Below, piece after piece: positions 25,020 through 34,316 of a stretch of 64,000 nucleotides of DNA. Where the stretch lies: NCBI GenBank assembly GCA_947475245.1, contig CANJLW010000007.1, positions 1-64,000 of the forward strand, written 5' to 3'. Position 1 is the stretch's first letter, and each line of letters starts with the position of its first letter. Position numbers and translations under genes: made by a program. Origin of the DNA: Acetobacteraceae bacterium. GTDB lineage: Bacteria; Pseudomonadota; Alphaproteobacteria; Acetobacterales; Acetobacteraceae. The notes under the pieces were generated by a model. The model saw only the letters and a list, made by a program, of their open reading frames with translations. It did no database searches and was not told where the DNA came from.

Positions 25020-27014
25020 ATGTCGGTCTCGATTAAAGCCAGACTTGTCTTACTGTTGTTTCTGGCGCTGGCGGCACTGTCGTGTGCCAGTATTCTGTCA
25101 ATCGTCAGCAGCTCTCGGATCAGTCGATACAACGACATGGCTCGTGTAACGCAAAGCAATAAGGTGCTTGCGGAGCGAATGATTACGACTCGGCTCACGG
25201 CGGCGGCGCAATACTACGAAATCGTTCAAGGGCGCGCGGGCAGTCCCGTGGAAACGCGGGAGAGCCTGGTTGAATCCGCGCAAAAATTCCAGGACCTGAC
25301 GGAGCGTCTGATCGGACGCGCGCTGCCCTATCTGAAAGCGGACGACCTTCGGCGGGCGCTTCTGCTCGGCACGGACATCATCGGCATCGTGCAGACAGAG
25401 CTTCCGCGACTGATCGCGGCGGGCGCGGGCGACGATGCCTTTACGAGCCTGACAAGCCGGTTCCGTCAGAAGATCGCCGAGCTGTCGGATTTGCATGCCG
25501 CGATCGATGAGGCGGTCGGTGACGACCTGTCCGAGATAAGCGATCATGTCCATGCAGAAGCCGAACGAACGACGCGGGACGTCGGTATCGTCTTCGGTGT
25601 CTCCCTGGTCGTCCTGTCGGTGCTGCTGACCCTGATCATTCGCGGGATCACCAAACCCCTGGCCGCCATCACCGCGACGATGCACACGCTGGCGGCCGGG
25701 GACCTGTCCGTAACGGTGCCCGAGAAGGAGCGCCGCGACGAGATTGGCACGATGGCGTTGGCTGTGGAGGTGTTTAAGGAAAACGGCCTGGAGAACCGTC
25801 GGCTGACCGAGGCGAAGGCACAGGAGCAAGCGCAGATTGCCCGCAGGCAGGCGGCGATGGACGCGCATACAAGGGACTTCGGGCGTTCCATTGCGGGCGT
25901 GATGTCCAGTCTGGTGGGCTTCGCCGCCGACATGAGTACCGCCGCCAACGAAATGTCGGACGCCGCTCGGCGCACGATGGAAAGCTCCTCCACCGCTTCG
26001 GAAGGGGCGACGAACTCCGCCCATGACCTGAACACGGTTGCCGTCGCGGCGGAGCAGATGGCGGCCAGCATCAATGAGATCAGCCGGCAGGTTGCCCATG
26101 TCACAGCCTCTGTCGCCCATGCGGTCGAACGCGCAGCGGCGACGGATGCGACCGTGACCGGCATGGCGGAAGGCGCGGAACGTATCGGTGACGTTGTGAA
26201 ACTGATCACCGATATCGCAAGCAAGACCAATCTGCTGGCTCTGAACGCGACGATCGAGGCGGCCCGGGCCGGAGAGGCGGGCAAGGGCTTTGCCGTCGTC
26301 GCCGGAGAGGTCAAGACGCTGGCCGCGCAGACGGCCCAGGCGACGGAGCAAATCAGCCGACAGATCGTCGCCATTCGCGACGCAACCGGTCAGGCGGTCA
26401 CCGCCGTGCGCGATGTCGGCCAGGCGATCGGCGAAGTGGAGTCCGTCGCGACCGCCATTGCCGCGGCCGTCGAACAACAGGCCGCCGCGACGCAAGAAAT
26501 CAGCGGCAGTGTTCAGAAGGTGACGGGGGCGACGAACGCCGCCGTCGGGGCGATGGGACACGTGCTGACAACGGCCGAGCGGGCGGAGGTGGTCAGCCAA
26601 TCCGTTCTGACGGCGGCATCCGGCATCGGCGATACGTCGGACACGCTGCGCACGGAGGTCAACGACTTCCTGACCGCGATGACAACCAGCGAATCGCACG
26701 AGCGCCGCGCGTATGAGCGGATTCCCGGAGCGGGGGCAATGGCAACAATCCGCACGCAGGGGCAGCCGGCGATGACCGCGGCCATCCGCGATATATCGCT
26801 TGGCGGCGTGGCGCTGAATTGCGCGTGCAAGGGCACGGCGGGCGACGATCTGCGCATTACCTTGCGCGTCGGCGGAGAAGTATCCGGGCGCATCGTGGAA
26901 GCAACGCCGGATGTGCTGCGTGTCTCGTTCCGTCAGGACGCCGGAACAATCGCGCGCGTCACGCAGGAGCTTCAGTCAATCCGTCAGAACACACGCGTGG
27001 ATCAGGCCGCGTAG
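25020..27014 (+). CDS. Methyl-accepting chemotaxis protein with C-terminal PilZ domain
   Basis: 664 residues. Membrane helices lie at about 8-30 and 187-209 and flank a helical periplasmic sensor. HAMP follows at about 210-262, then the signalling coiled coil with the conserved tip [20 protein letters not shown]. The tail from about 560 is a PilZ domain: RRAYERIP supplies the RxxxR c-di-GMP motif and DISLGGVAL the DxSxxG motif. Both PilZ motifs look intact, so the receptor could bind c-di-GMP directly. No che genes are adjacent. A large terminator follows. Confidence 0.9.
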   Translation: MSVSIKARLVLLLFLALAALSCASILSIVSSSRISRYNDMARVTQSNKVLAERMITTRLTAAAQYYEIVQGRAGSPVETRESLVESAQKFQDLTERLIGRALPYLKADDLRRALLLGTDIIGIVQTELPRLIAAGAGDDAFTSLTSRFRQKIAELSDLHAAIDEAVGDDLSEISDHVHAEAERTTRDVGIVFGVSLVVLSVLLTLIIRGITKPLAAITATMHTLAAGDLSVTVPEKERRDEIGTMALAVEVFKENGLENRRLTEAKAQEQAQIARRQAAMDAHTRDFGRSIAGVMSSLVGFAADMSTAANEMSDAARRTMESSSTASEGATNSAHDLNTVAVAAEQMAASINEISRQVAHVTASVAHAVERAAATDATVTGMAEGAERIGDVVKLITDIASKTNLLALNATIEAARAGEAGKGFAVVAGEVKTLAAQTAQATEQISRQIVAIRDATGQAVTAVRDVGQAIGEVESVATAIAAAVEQQAAATQEISGSVQKVTGATNAAVGAMGHVLTTAERAEVVSQSVLTAASGIGDTSDTLRTEVNDFLTAMTTSESHERRAYERIPGAGAMATIRTQGQPAMTAAIRDISLGGVALNCACKGTAGDDLRITLRVGGEVSGRIVEATPDVLRVSFRQDAGTIARVTQELQSIRQNTRVDQAA

Positions 27015-27018
27015 ACAC

Positions 27019-27049
27019 GGGAAAGGCCGGCACCGCGCCGGCCTTTCCC
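27019..27049. terminator. Bidirectional hairpin between chemoreceptor and enoyl-CoA hydratase genes
   Basis: Perfect 13-bp arms GGGAAAGGCCGGC (27019-27031) and GCCGGCCTTTCCC (27037-27049) enclose ACCGC. It lies between two convergent stop codons and can serve both transcripts. Confidence 0.75.
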
Positions 27050-27057
27050 GCTTCGGA

Positions 27058-27873
27058 TCAGGCGCCGACGAACTTCGGGCGGCGCTTTTCCATGAACGCC
27101 GTGCGACCTTCCTTGAAGTCGGCACTGTTGAAGCAGGTTTCGCCGATCGCCTTGATCGCGGCCATGTCACGCGCGCTCTCGTCCTTGAGCATCTCACTGA
27201 TCGTCAGCTTCGATGCGCGCACCGACAGCGGCGCGTTCTCGGCGATCGTGCGGGCGATATCCATGACGACGCTGTCCAGATCCTCGGCCGGCACGCACTG
27301 ATTGATCAGACCGATCCGTTCCGCTTCTTTCGCGTCGATGCGGCGGGCGGTGTAAAGAATCATCCGCGCGTGTGCCGGTCCGACGAGGTCGATCAGCTTC
27401 TTCACGGAATCCGGCGCATAGGCGATGGACAGCCGAGCGGCGGGGATGCCGAACTGACTGTCGGGGGAGGCGATGCGGATGTCGGTCGCCATCGCGATCG
27501 CCAACCCGCCGCCCATGCAGAAGCCGCGGATTTTCGCGATGATCGGCTTCGGAAAGGCGTGGAACTTCTCCCGACCGATACCCGTGATGCGGTCGTATTC
27601 CTTTTGCGTGTCGGCGCTGTTCCGGTTCTTCTCGAACTGGCTGATATCGGCACCGGAGACAAAGGCCTTATCGCCCGAACCGGTCATGACCACGCAGCTG
27701 ATCGTCGGATCCGCTTCGAACTCGCCGAGGATTTCGCCAAGGCCCAGCCACATCTCGATGGACATGGCGTTGCGCTTTTCCGGCTGGTTGAAGGTGATCA
27801 ACCCGACCCCGCCTTCGCGGGCGGCAAGCATCTTGCCACCCGCGAAAGCCGTGGTGCCCACGGATTCCAACAT
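27058..27873 (-). CDS. Enoyl-CoA hydratase/isomerase family protein
   Basis: 271 residues of the crotonase family. The oxyanion-hole segments KAFVSGADISQF and KIRGFCMGGGLAIAMATDIRIAS are present, and the C-terminal trimerisation region ends FMEKRRPKFVGA. One of the two usual catalytic Glu positions appears replaced, so it may be an isomerase or hydratase variant. It starts 1 nt after the CoA-transferase gene in the same direction, so the two are co-transcribed and probably process the same CoA thioester. Confidence 0.85.
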   Translation of the reverse strand: MLESVGTTAFAGGKMLAAREGGVGLITFNQPEKRNAMSIEMWLGLGEILGEFEADPTISCVVMTGSGDKAFVSGADISQFEKNRNSADTQKEYDRITGIGREKFHAFPKPIIAKIRGFCMGGGLAIAMATDIRIASPDSQFGIPAARLSIAYAPDSVKKLIDLVGPAHARMILYTARRIDAKEAERIGLINQCVPAEDLDSVVMDIARTIAENAPLSVRASKLTISEMLKDESARDMAAIKAIGETCFNSADFKEGRTAFMEKRRPKFVGA

Positions 27874-27874
27874 T

Positions 27875-29092
27875 CTAGATCACCCCTTTCGCGCGCATAT
27901 CGGCCAGTTCCGCATCGGTGTAGCCGACCGATTTCAGAATCTCGTCGTTATGCTCCCCGGCATCGGGCGTATGCAGGCGAATGCCCTTGGAGAAGCCGGA
28001 GATATTGATGGCGGAGGCCACCACTTCGGCATCACCCACGAACGGGCTGCTCATTTTCGTGGCCATGCCCAGGTGCTTGACCTGCGGATCGGCGAAGACC
28101 TGATCGATGGAATAGATCGGGCCGCAGGGGATGCCGTTGGTTTCGAACAGCTCGATCCAATGATTGGACGGCTTGGTCGCGGTGATCTCGCTGATCGCGG
28201 CATTGATCGCCTTGCGATCCTTGCTGCGGCCGGCCTGAGATTTCCAATCCTCCCGTTCCAGCCAATCCGGACGCTCGATCGCTTCGCAGAAGCGGGCGAA
28301 GACGCGCGCGGAGCTGGCGGCGATGTTGATGTGACCGTCGCTGGTGGGGAACACGCCGGTCGGGATGCCGGTCGGGTGGTCGTTGCCGGCCTGGCCCGCG
28401 ACTTCCTTTTCCATCAGCCAGCGGCTGGCCTGGAAATCGAGCATGAAGATTTGCGCTTCCAGCAGCGAGGTCGTGACCCAGCGGCCGACGCCGGTGCGTT
28501 CCCGATCGAACAGCGCCATCAGGCAGCCCATGGCCAGCAGGTTGCCGGCCGTCAGGTCGTCGATGGGGATGCCGACGCGCATCGGCCCGCGGCCGGGTTC
28601 GCCGGTGATCGACATCAAGCCGCCCATGCCCTGCGCGATCTGATCGACGCCGGCGCGGGGGCCATAGGGGCCGTCCTGACCGAAGCCGGAGATGGAGCCG
28701 TAGACGATGCGCGGGTTGACTGCCTTCACGTCGTCATACGACACCTTCAAGCGGTGCTTGACGTTGGCGCGCATGTTTTCCAGCACGACGTCGGCGGTCG
28801 CGGCCAGGCGCATGAACGCGGCGTGGCCTTCCGGCGTCTTCAGGTTCAGCGTAACCGCGCGCTTATTGCGGTGCAGGTTCTGGAAGTCGAAGCCATGGCG
28901 ACGACCGGTCACGCCCTCCGCCTCTTCGGTCGGCGGCTCGATCCGGATCACGGTCGCGCCCCAATCGGCGAAGTGGCGCACGGCGGTGGGCCCAGCCCGC
29001 GCGAGCGTCAGGTCCAACACGGTGATGCCGTTCAGCGGCAACCGGGTCTGTGACTGGGCGAGCATGGCTTTATCGGCGGGGCTTTCGGGCAT
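27875..29092 (-). CDS. CaiB/BaiF (family III) CoA transferase
   Basis: 405 residues of the family III CoA-transferase fold: GITVLDLTLARAGPTAVRHFADWGATVIRIEPP, VLENMRANVKHRL, YGSISGFGQDGPYGPRAGVDQIAQGMGG (with the catalytic-type Asp in GVDQ) and the DDLTAGNLLAMG segment. It moves CoA between a donor and a carboxylic acid. It leads the two-gene operon with the enoyl-CoA hydratase gene. A second paralogue lies at 50079. Substrate not predictable. Confidence 0.85.
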   Translation of the reverse strand: MPESPADKAMLAQSQTRLPLNGITVLDLTLARAGPTAVRHFADWGATVIRIEPPTEEAEGVTGRRHGFDFQNLHRNKRAVTLNLKTPEGHAAFMRLAATADVVLENMRANVKHRLKVSYDDVKAVNPRIVYGSISGFGQDGPYGPRAGVDQIAQGMGGLMSITGEPGRGPMRVGIPIDDLTAGNLLAMGCLMALFDRERTGVGRWVTTSLLEAQIFMLDFQASRWLMEKEVAGQAGNDHPTGIPTGVFPTSDGHINIAASSARVFARFCEAIERPDWLEREDWKSQAGRSKDRKAINAAISEITATKPSNHWIELFETNGIPCGPIYSIDQVFADPQVKHLGMATKMSSPFVGDAEVVASAINISGFSKGIRLHTPDAGEHNDEILKSVGYTDAELADMRAKGVI

Positions 29093-29162
29093 CGTTGGAT
29101 CCTCCTGACTGATGGCGCAATACTCTGCCGCATTCGTCGATCACTCAAGAGCCGGAGCGCAT

Positions 29163-29780
29163 ATGGAGCACGTCGATTTGGCCATGGTGCTGGCGGTGGA
29201 TGGCTCCGCGAGTGTCAATTACGACGAATTCGGCCTGATTGCCGGCGGGATGGCCGCCGCGCTGCGCGATCCCGCGGTGCTGAAGGGGCTGACCGGCGGG
29301 CGGATCGGGGTCAGCATGCTGAGTCTGCTGCTGTGGTCCGGCGTGGGCGCGCAGGAAATTCTGACGGGCTGGACCCGGATCGGGGATGAGGCGGCGTTGC
29401 TGGCCTTCGCCGAAGAGGTCGACAACATGCCGCGCACGGTGCGCGCCGGTTCCACCGCGATCGGGGAGGCACTGTTGGCGGCGCTGACTCTGCTGAGCCG
29501 GACAGAGGCGGTTCCCGCGCGGGCGATCGTGAATGTGATCGGCGACGGGCGGTCGAACGCGGGCATTGCGCCGGGGCCGATTCGCGATCGCATGGCGCAG
29601 GCGGATATCGCCATCAACGGGCTGTGCATTCTGCACGAGGAACCCGACCTGCTGGAGTATTATGCGGCGGAGGTGATCGGCGGTCCCGGCGGCTTCGCGG
29701 TGACCTGTGCGACGTTCCAGGACTTTACGGAGGCGATGCGGCAGAAGCTGACTCGGGAGCTGACTTCGACGGTGGTGTAG
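29163..29780 (+). CDS. DUF1194 (von Willebrand factor A-like) protein
   Basis: 205 residues from MEHVDLAMVLAVDGSASVNY. DGSAS gives the MIDAS DxSxS motif, IGVSMLSLLLWSG and the later VNVIGDGRSN complete a vWFA-like fold, as in DUF1194. The ATG at 29163 is preferred for fit to the domain; an in-frame ATG 17 codons upstream is possible. Most family members carry a signal peptide, which I do not see here. Divergent from the CoA-transferase gene. Confidence 0.8.
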   Translation: MEHVDLAMVLAVDGSASVNYDEFGLIAGGMAAALRDPAVLKGLTGGRIGVSMLSLLLWSGVGAQEILTGWTRIGDEAALLAFAEEVDNMPRTVRAGSTAIGEALLAALTLLSRTEAVPARAIVNVIGDGRSNAGIAPGPIRDRMAQADIAINGLCILHEEPDLLEYYAAEVIGGPGGFAVTCATFQDFTEAMRQKLTRELTSTVV

Positions 29781-29792
29781 GCGGCAAAGAAA

Positions 29793-29823
29793 ACGGGGCG
29801 CTTCCGTGTTGGAAGCGCCCCGT
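29793..29823. terminator. Bidirectional hairpin between DUF1194 and Hint-protein genes
   Basis: 13-bp arms ACGGGGCGCTTCC (29793-29805) and GGAAGCGCCCCGT (29811-29823) flank GTGTT. Adjacent AAAGAAA and TGTTCGTCTT fit termination from both sides. Confidence 0.75.
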
Positions 29824-29850
29824 TGTTCGTCTTACCGCAAGACCCGAAAG

Positions 29851-32094
29851 CTACGCGGCCAGTTGCCGCCCGGCCCCAGTGTTCGGCACGATATAGGTGG
29901 CGATGTCGTTCAGTCGGACTTCGACCACGACCGCGCCGGTGGAGGTTTCGATCGGCAGCTTGGCGAAGCCGTTGGTCCAGCGCCAGATGGCCTGGCCGGA
30001 GCGTTCCGCCGTGTGCCAACCCTCGGCGAAGGCCGGGTGATCGGCGGCGAATTCCATCACGTCCTGCCCGTCGCGCACCACGATGCTGTGGATGGCAACG
30101 CCCAGTTCGCGGGGATCGCCGAGATACGGCGTCAGATCGGCCGGGGTGGTGGAGCGGGACACCAGTCGGATGTCTTTCGCGCCGGCGGGGATCACGAAGC
30201 TGATCTTGCGCGCGGCGGAGGCGGTGGCACGGATGCGCTTGCCGTCGACCATCACATGCAGATCGGGGTCGGAGGTTGTTTCGTGCTCCGCGGCGGTGAA
30301 GCCCATGGCGGCGGCGCGATCGGCGAGGTCGGTCCAGATCGGGCGCACCAGATCGGGATTGACGGTCAGCGGCGCGCAGGCGTCTTCGTCCCAGTGGCGC
30401 AGCCCGGCGTTGATGCTGAATTCCGGGTGCAGCATCAGAGCGAGGTTGGCATTGGCGAAGAAGGAGCGGTTGCCGGTGTCGAGGTAGCTTTCGGCCGGCA
30501 GACCTTCCGCGAGCAGGACCGCGTGATGGTCGAGTTCGACGTGGTAGTAGGTGACCGATGCGGTTTCCATTTCCTGCACAACGGTCATGCCGTTGATCAG
30601 GAGCTTGGCCGGCACCAGCTTGCCGTCGATGAACAGCGCGTGATCGGGGGAAACCACGAGATCGCGATGCGGCAGGTCTTCACCGAAGGCACCCTGACGG
30701 ATGCGGACGGGCGCCGCGAAGCGGGGCTTGGGGTGCGCGCGCAGGTCGAGCGTTCGCTGGCCGATCCACTTGACCGGGTGCGTGCCGGTGTTCGGCGCGG
30801 TGGTCACGACGTTGTCGCCGGCCTCCAGCTCCTCCACCGCGACTTCGCCGCGATCGGTCAGGATGCGTGTGCCTTCCGCGAAGCAGACGGTATCGGTCAG
30901 GAACACGTCCGTCGTGCCGCCGGAGACGATGAAGTTCGCGAACTTGCCGGTTTGCGTGCCGATATCGATCGCCGCGATCGTGCCGCCGGAGTCCAGAATG
31001 GTGAGGATGCTGCCGGAGGTGATGAAGGCGTTGGTAACGACGTTATCGATGCGAATGACGTCGGCGCCGGTCGTGCTGTTTTTGCCGGTGCCGGAGTCGA
31101 CGCCGGTGACCACGCCGCTGAAGCCGAGGCTGCCGGTCGCCGAACCGTCGATCAGGCGCAGCGCGGTGGCGGAAGCGGACGTCAGGTCGATCGTGGCGTT
31201 GGAACCGACGGTGCTGTCGAATTCGATCGCTGCGCCGGCATTCACGTTGAAGCGCAGAGCCTGGGAGCCGGACACCGCGGCGTGGATATCGACCGTGCCG
31301 CCCGTGGCAATGATCGTGCCGCCGGTCGAGGCGCCGGATGACAGGACGCCGACAGCGCCGCCGGAGCCGGCGAAGGTGCCGCCGTTGCTGCTGATCGTGC
31401 CTGCGCTGGCAACGATTGTGCCGGCTTGCAGCACGCCGCTCATGGTGTGGGACCTGGATGACCCGAAGGTGCCGATATTCGCAATCGTCACCGTGCCGCC
31501 GGTCTGATTGAACAAGCCGGCGGAAACGTTCAATGCACGCAGATTTGCCTGCCCGCCGGAGACCGCCATCGTGCCGCTCGCGCTGATCTGCGCGAGGCCG
31601 GTCACCCCCGTCAGCCCGCCGCCGATATTCAGCTGGGTGTTGGCGTCGTTGGTGTCGAACAGGCCGCTGGAAATCGATAATACGCCGCTGCCCGTGGTCG
31701 TGGACTGCGTAATATTGATGATGTCCGTTCCGCTGGCCACGGATGTCAGTGTGCCGCCGCCGAGCGTAATGTTGCTGGCCGACAGGGTGCCAGTAAATGT
31801 GTTAGACGACCTTACCTGCACTATGCCGTTATTAATGGTTAGTCCGCCGGCGGCAGTATTGGTGATCCGGACGCCTCTGTTCGCCGTAGCGTTAATATCA
31901 AACAGGGCGTTCGCGTTCGAGATCGTCAGGGTCGCCGGATTGAAGGCGTTTAGCCCAGTGCCCGCCGTCACGGTGACGGCTGAGTTCACAACGAGATCAT
32001 CGCCGTTCGCGATCGCTTGGGTCGCGGCACCGGTTGTCCATGACGTACCCGTCCACACCCCACCAACCGCTGGTGCCCAGGTCTTTAAAGCCAT
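29851..32094 (-). CDS. Secreted beta-repeat protein with C-terminal Hint domain
   Basis: 747 residues. About 1-400 are Gly/Ser/Thr/Asn-rich beta-strand repeats of parallel beta-helix type (GGTLTSVASGTDIINITQST, GGTVTIANIG and similar), with no classical signal peptide. From about 401, VCFAEGTRILTDRGEVAVEEL starts a Hint_2 domain with the N-terminal Cys nucleophile, VVSPDHALFIDG and a YYHVELDHH segment; another 200 residues follow. Hint domains can self-cleave. The layout suggests a type I-exported surface protein. GGAGAAG precedes the ATG. AT content rises at its 5' end. Confidence 0.8.
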   Translation of the reverse strand: MALKTWAPAVGGVWTGTSWTTGAATQAIANGDDLVVNSAVTVTAGTGLNAFNPATLTISNANALFDINATANRGVRITNTAAGGLTINNGIVQVRSSNTFTGTLSASNITLGGGTLTSVASGTDIINITQSTTTGSGVLSISSGLFDTNDANTQLNIGGGLTGVTGLAQISASGTMAVSGGQANLRALNVSAGLFNQTGGTVTIANIGTFGSSRSHTMSGVLQAGTIVASAGTISSNGGTFAGSGGAVGVLSSGASTGGTIIATGGTVDIHAAVSGSQALRFNVNAGAAIEFDSTVGSNATIDLTSASATALRLIDGSATGSLGFSGVVTGVDSGTGKNSTTGADVIRIDNVVTNAFITSGSILTILDSGGTIAAIDIGTQTGKFANFIVSGGTTDVFLTDTVCFAEGTRILTDRGEVAVEELEAGDNVVTTAPNTGTHPVKWIGQRTLDLRAHPKPRFAAPVRIRQGAFGEDLPHRDLVVSPDHALFIDGKLVPAKLLINGMTVVQEMETASVTYYHVELDHHAVLLAEGLPAESYLDTGNRSFFANANLALMLHPEFSINAGLRHWDEDACAPLTVNPDLVRPIWTDLADRAAAMGFTAAEHETTSDPDLHVMVDGKRIRATASAARKISFVIPAGAKDIRLVSRSTTPADLTPYLGDPRELGVAIHSIVVRDGQDVMEFAADHPAFAEGWHTAERSGQAIWRWTNGFAKLPIETSTGAVVVEVRLNDIATYIVPNTGAGRQLAA

Positions 32095-32331
32095 AGAACT
32101 TCTCCGTTCGAACGCGTGACGCCGGTCTGCTCCCGCCGCCTAAGAGCAGGGACTGAACAACGTGATTAGTTTGCTGAATTTTGACGGAAGGTCAACATTA
32201 AACATCGAAAATATAGCGAAATGCCATTTTTAACACACGCTGAAATGCCGACCCAGATCTCGACTTCTGGCCAGGTCCGGCAGAGACCTTATATATTGTG
32301 CACTGACGCTCCCAACATCGCACGCTACTGT

Positions 32332-32349
32332 TGACCAATTGATCGGTCA
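32332..32349. promoter_or_regulatory. Candidate enhancer-binding dyad
   Basis: TGACC (32332-32336) and GGTCA (32345-32349) are inverted around eight bases, about 140 bp before the sigma-54 promoter, the usual distance for an activator site. Assignment rests on position only. Confidence 0.35.
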
Positions 32350-32486
32350 GTCAGGCGCGCCGCAAGCCACAACAGGCGCGCGATCAGCCGCAACAGACCG
32401 ACCCACCATGTCGAAAATATTTACACTCGTCGGCGACGCGGGATCGGAGGCGGTATTAACTCACTGTATTTTCACATAATTAGTTC

Positions 32487-32503
32487 TTGGCACGGTGATT
32501 GCT
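32487..32503 (+). promoter_or_regulatory. Sigma-54 promoter of the PEP-CTERM gene
   Basis: TTGGCACG-GTGA-TTGCT matches the -24/-12 consensus for RpoN, with GG at 32489-32490 and GC at 32501-32502. Transcription should begin near 32513-32515, about 30 nt before the chosen start codon, leaving room for the AGGCGG ribosome site. Confidence 0.8.
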
Positions 32504-32542
32504 ATGACCCAGTCAGACGAATTTGATCGAGGCGGTGCTACG

Positions 32543-33232
32543 ATGTCCATGAAGCAGTTATTCCTCGCGACAGCCCTGCTGGCCGGTGCCAGCATCAGCG
32601 CTCAGGCCGCGACCATCTATGACAACCTGACGAACGGGTCCGGCCAGGTCTGGAACTTGGCGGGCGACGGCGATGGACCAGTTTACCAAAGCTTCATGAG
32701 CGGCGGAAGCGCGAGCACCCTGACGGATGTCTATCTGTCGCTTTTCGTTGGCGACGCGAACAGTGGCGGGTCCATCGTTATCACTCTGCTGTCGGACAGT
32801 GGCGGTTCGCCGGACACAATCCTCAGCAATCTCGGCACCTTTGGCGATGACGTGATCGGCGCGCTCAGCAGCGACCTTCACATCAGCACGAGCTTTGCGT
32901 TGAGCGCGAGCACGGCGTACTGGGTCCAGGTCACCGACGCCTACGATGTTGATAACACAACGTACCCGAACCGTACCACCGCGCTGTGGCAATATGCCAT
33001 CGACGATAGTGGAACCGGTGTTGCCGGCACCTCCTCCCTTGCCGCTGGCAATTTTTACACCTGGGATTCGGGCGACCCTGCGACCGCCCCGCTGGTGATG
33101 GGCATCATCGACGAAGCGTCTAACAACAACGTCGACACCCCCGAACCCGCCACGATCGGCATCCTTGGGCTGTCGCTCCTCGGCGTTGGCTGGGCACGCC
33201 GCCGTCGCGCCGCCGCTGCTGCCGCTCGCTAA
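32543..33232 (+). CDS. PEP-CTERM sorting domain protein
   Basis: 229 residues. A Sec signal peptide (MSMKQLFLATALLAGASISA, cleavage after QAA) precedes a Ser/Gly/Asp-rich beta-type domain with a choice-of-anchor character. The C-terminal sorting signal begins at about residue 203: TPEPATIGILGLSLLGVGWA followed by RRRR. Exosortase would cleave at PEP and anchor or release the protein, usually with exopolysaccharide systems; no exosortase gene is in this window. The start is placed downstream of the sigma-54 promoter. An in-frame upstream start would lie before the predicted transcript start. Confidence 0.85.
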   Translation: MSMKQLFLATALLAGASISAQAATIYDNLTNGSGQVWNLAGDGDGPVYQSFMSGGSASTLTDVYLSLFVGDANSGGSIVITLLSDSGGSPDTILSNLGTFGDDVIGALSSDLHISTSFALSASTAYWVQVTDAYDVDNTTYPNRTTALWQYAIDDSGTGVAGTSSLAAGNFYTWDSGDPATAPLVMGIIDEASNNNVDTPEPATIGILGLSLLGVGWARRRRAAAAAAR

Positions 33233-33264
33233 GAGTCGGAAAACCTTACATCGCCATTTCAGCG

Positions 33265-33294
33265 CCACCGTGGAGCAATCCACGGTGGTTTTTT
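33265..33294 (+). terminator. Intrinsic terminator of the PEP-CTERM gene
   Basis: 10-bp arms CCACCGTGGA (33265-33274) and TCCACGGTGG (33279-33288) with loop GCAA are followed by TTTTTT. Confidence 0.9.
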
Positions 33295-33320
33295 ACGTTT
33301 AATGCTCAGGGCCGGGGACG

Positions 33321-34316
33321 CTACCGGCCCGATAGCCCCGCCAAAAACGCCGGTATTTCAATCCTTAAGCGCTCTATCACCGGCTCCCAATCATCCAGCA
33401 CCGTCTGCCTGAACAATCGTACTGACGGGTACCAGGGCGAGTCCTCCCGCTCCGTCAGCCAGATGTGATACGCAAACCGCTGTAAAGGAATCCAGGTCGG
33501 CACGCCCAGCGCGCCGGCAACGTGCGCCCCCGCCGTACACACCGAAATCACCAGATCCATCTCACTGGCCAAGGCCGCCACATCCGCCAGATCGCCGATC
33601 GCATCGCAATGCAGGCGCAAGTCGGGCATCGCCTGTCGCGCCGCCTGGTCCGATTCGCGCAGATGGTTCTGCAAGAAGTGGAACTCCACGCCGGGAATCT
33701 GCAACAAGGGCGCGAACAAGCCCAAGGGGATCGACCGGTGTTGGTCCTGTTCGTTGATCGGACTGCCCGAGCAGATTAACCCAATACGCGGCAGTGATTT
33801 CGGCCCTAACCGGGTTCTCCATTCGGCAAGCGCATCCGCGGGGGCGGCCAAATACGGCGTCTGGCCGGGAATCGTCGCGACACGGGTGCGGCGTCGATGC
33901 GGCAGGCTGAACAGGGGCAGCTGGACGGCGACATCCTCGAACACGTCCCCAATGCAGATCAACTCCGGCACGGGGGAAAGGCTTGCCGCCAGTCGTCGCA
34001 GCGGTGCCTCCACGGCCAGAACAACTCGACCTCCCATCTGGCAGACCCAGGGCACGTAGCGCAGCAAAAGAACCGCGTCGCCCAACCCTTGCTCGTGCCA
34101 CAGCAGCAAGCCGTCTTCGCCGAACGGGGCGCGCCCATCCCAAAGCGGCGCGTCGGTCGGCAGCGATCGCGCGGGGTGCCCGTCGATGTCCAGCCGCGAC
34201 TCGTAAAGTGCCCAGCCGTCGGAATGAAAGCCCTGGCGCAGATATTCCATGCCGATCCGACCGCGCGTTTCCGCGTCCCGGTGCGCGTGCATGCGCCGGA
34301 TTGTCCATCCCCTCAT
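33321..34316 (-). CDS. Glycosyltransferase family 9-like protein, copy B
   Basis: 331 residues matching the C-terminal catalytic half of TPR-glycosyltransferase-9 proteins. Visible are GMEYLRQGFHSDGWALYESR (a TPR remnant), LLLWHEQGLGDAVLLLRYVP, RIGLICSGSPINEQDQHRSI and the GT9-like end VISVCTAGAHVAGALGVPTW. The upstream TPR repeats of full-length relatives are absent. The ATG overlaps the stop of copy A (ATGA). Substrate unknown; glycan or protein glycosylation is plausible near the PEP-CTERM gene. Confidence 0.7.
   Translation of the reverse strand: MRGWTIRRMHAHRDAETRGRIGMEYLRQGFHSDGWALYESRLDIDGHPARSLPTDAPLWDGRAPFGEDGLLLWHEQGLGDAVLLLRYVPWVCQMGGRVVLAVEAPLRRLAASLSPVPELICIGDVFEDVAVQLPLFSLPHRRRTRVATIPGQTPYLAAPADALAEWRTRLGPKSLPRIGLICSGSPINEQDQHRSIPLGLFAPLLQIPGVEFHFLQNHLRESDQAARQAMPDLRLHCDAIGDLADVAALASEMDLVISVCTAGAHVAGALGVPTWIPLQRFAYHIWLTEREDSPWYPSVRLFRQTVLDDWEPVIERLRIEIPAFLAGLSGR

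Larger units (their letters stand above)
32095..32542. other. Divergent regulatory region between Hint and PEP-CTERM genes
   Basis: This 448-bp stretch is AT-richer than its surroundings and has no gene. On the plus strand it holds a sigma-54 promoter (32487-32503) and upstream dyads TTGAC-N5-GTCAA (32181-32195) and TGACC-N8-GGTCA (32332-32349). No comparable sigma-54 site was found facing the Hint gene. Confidence 0.6.
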
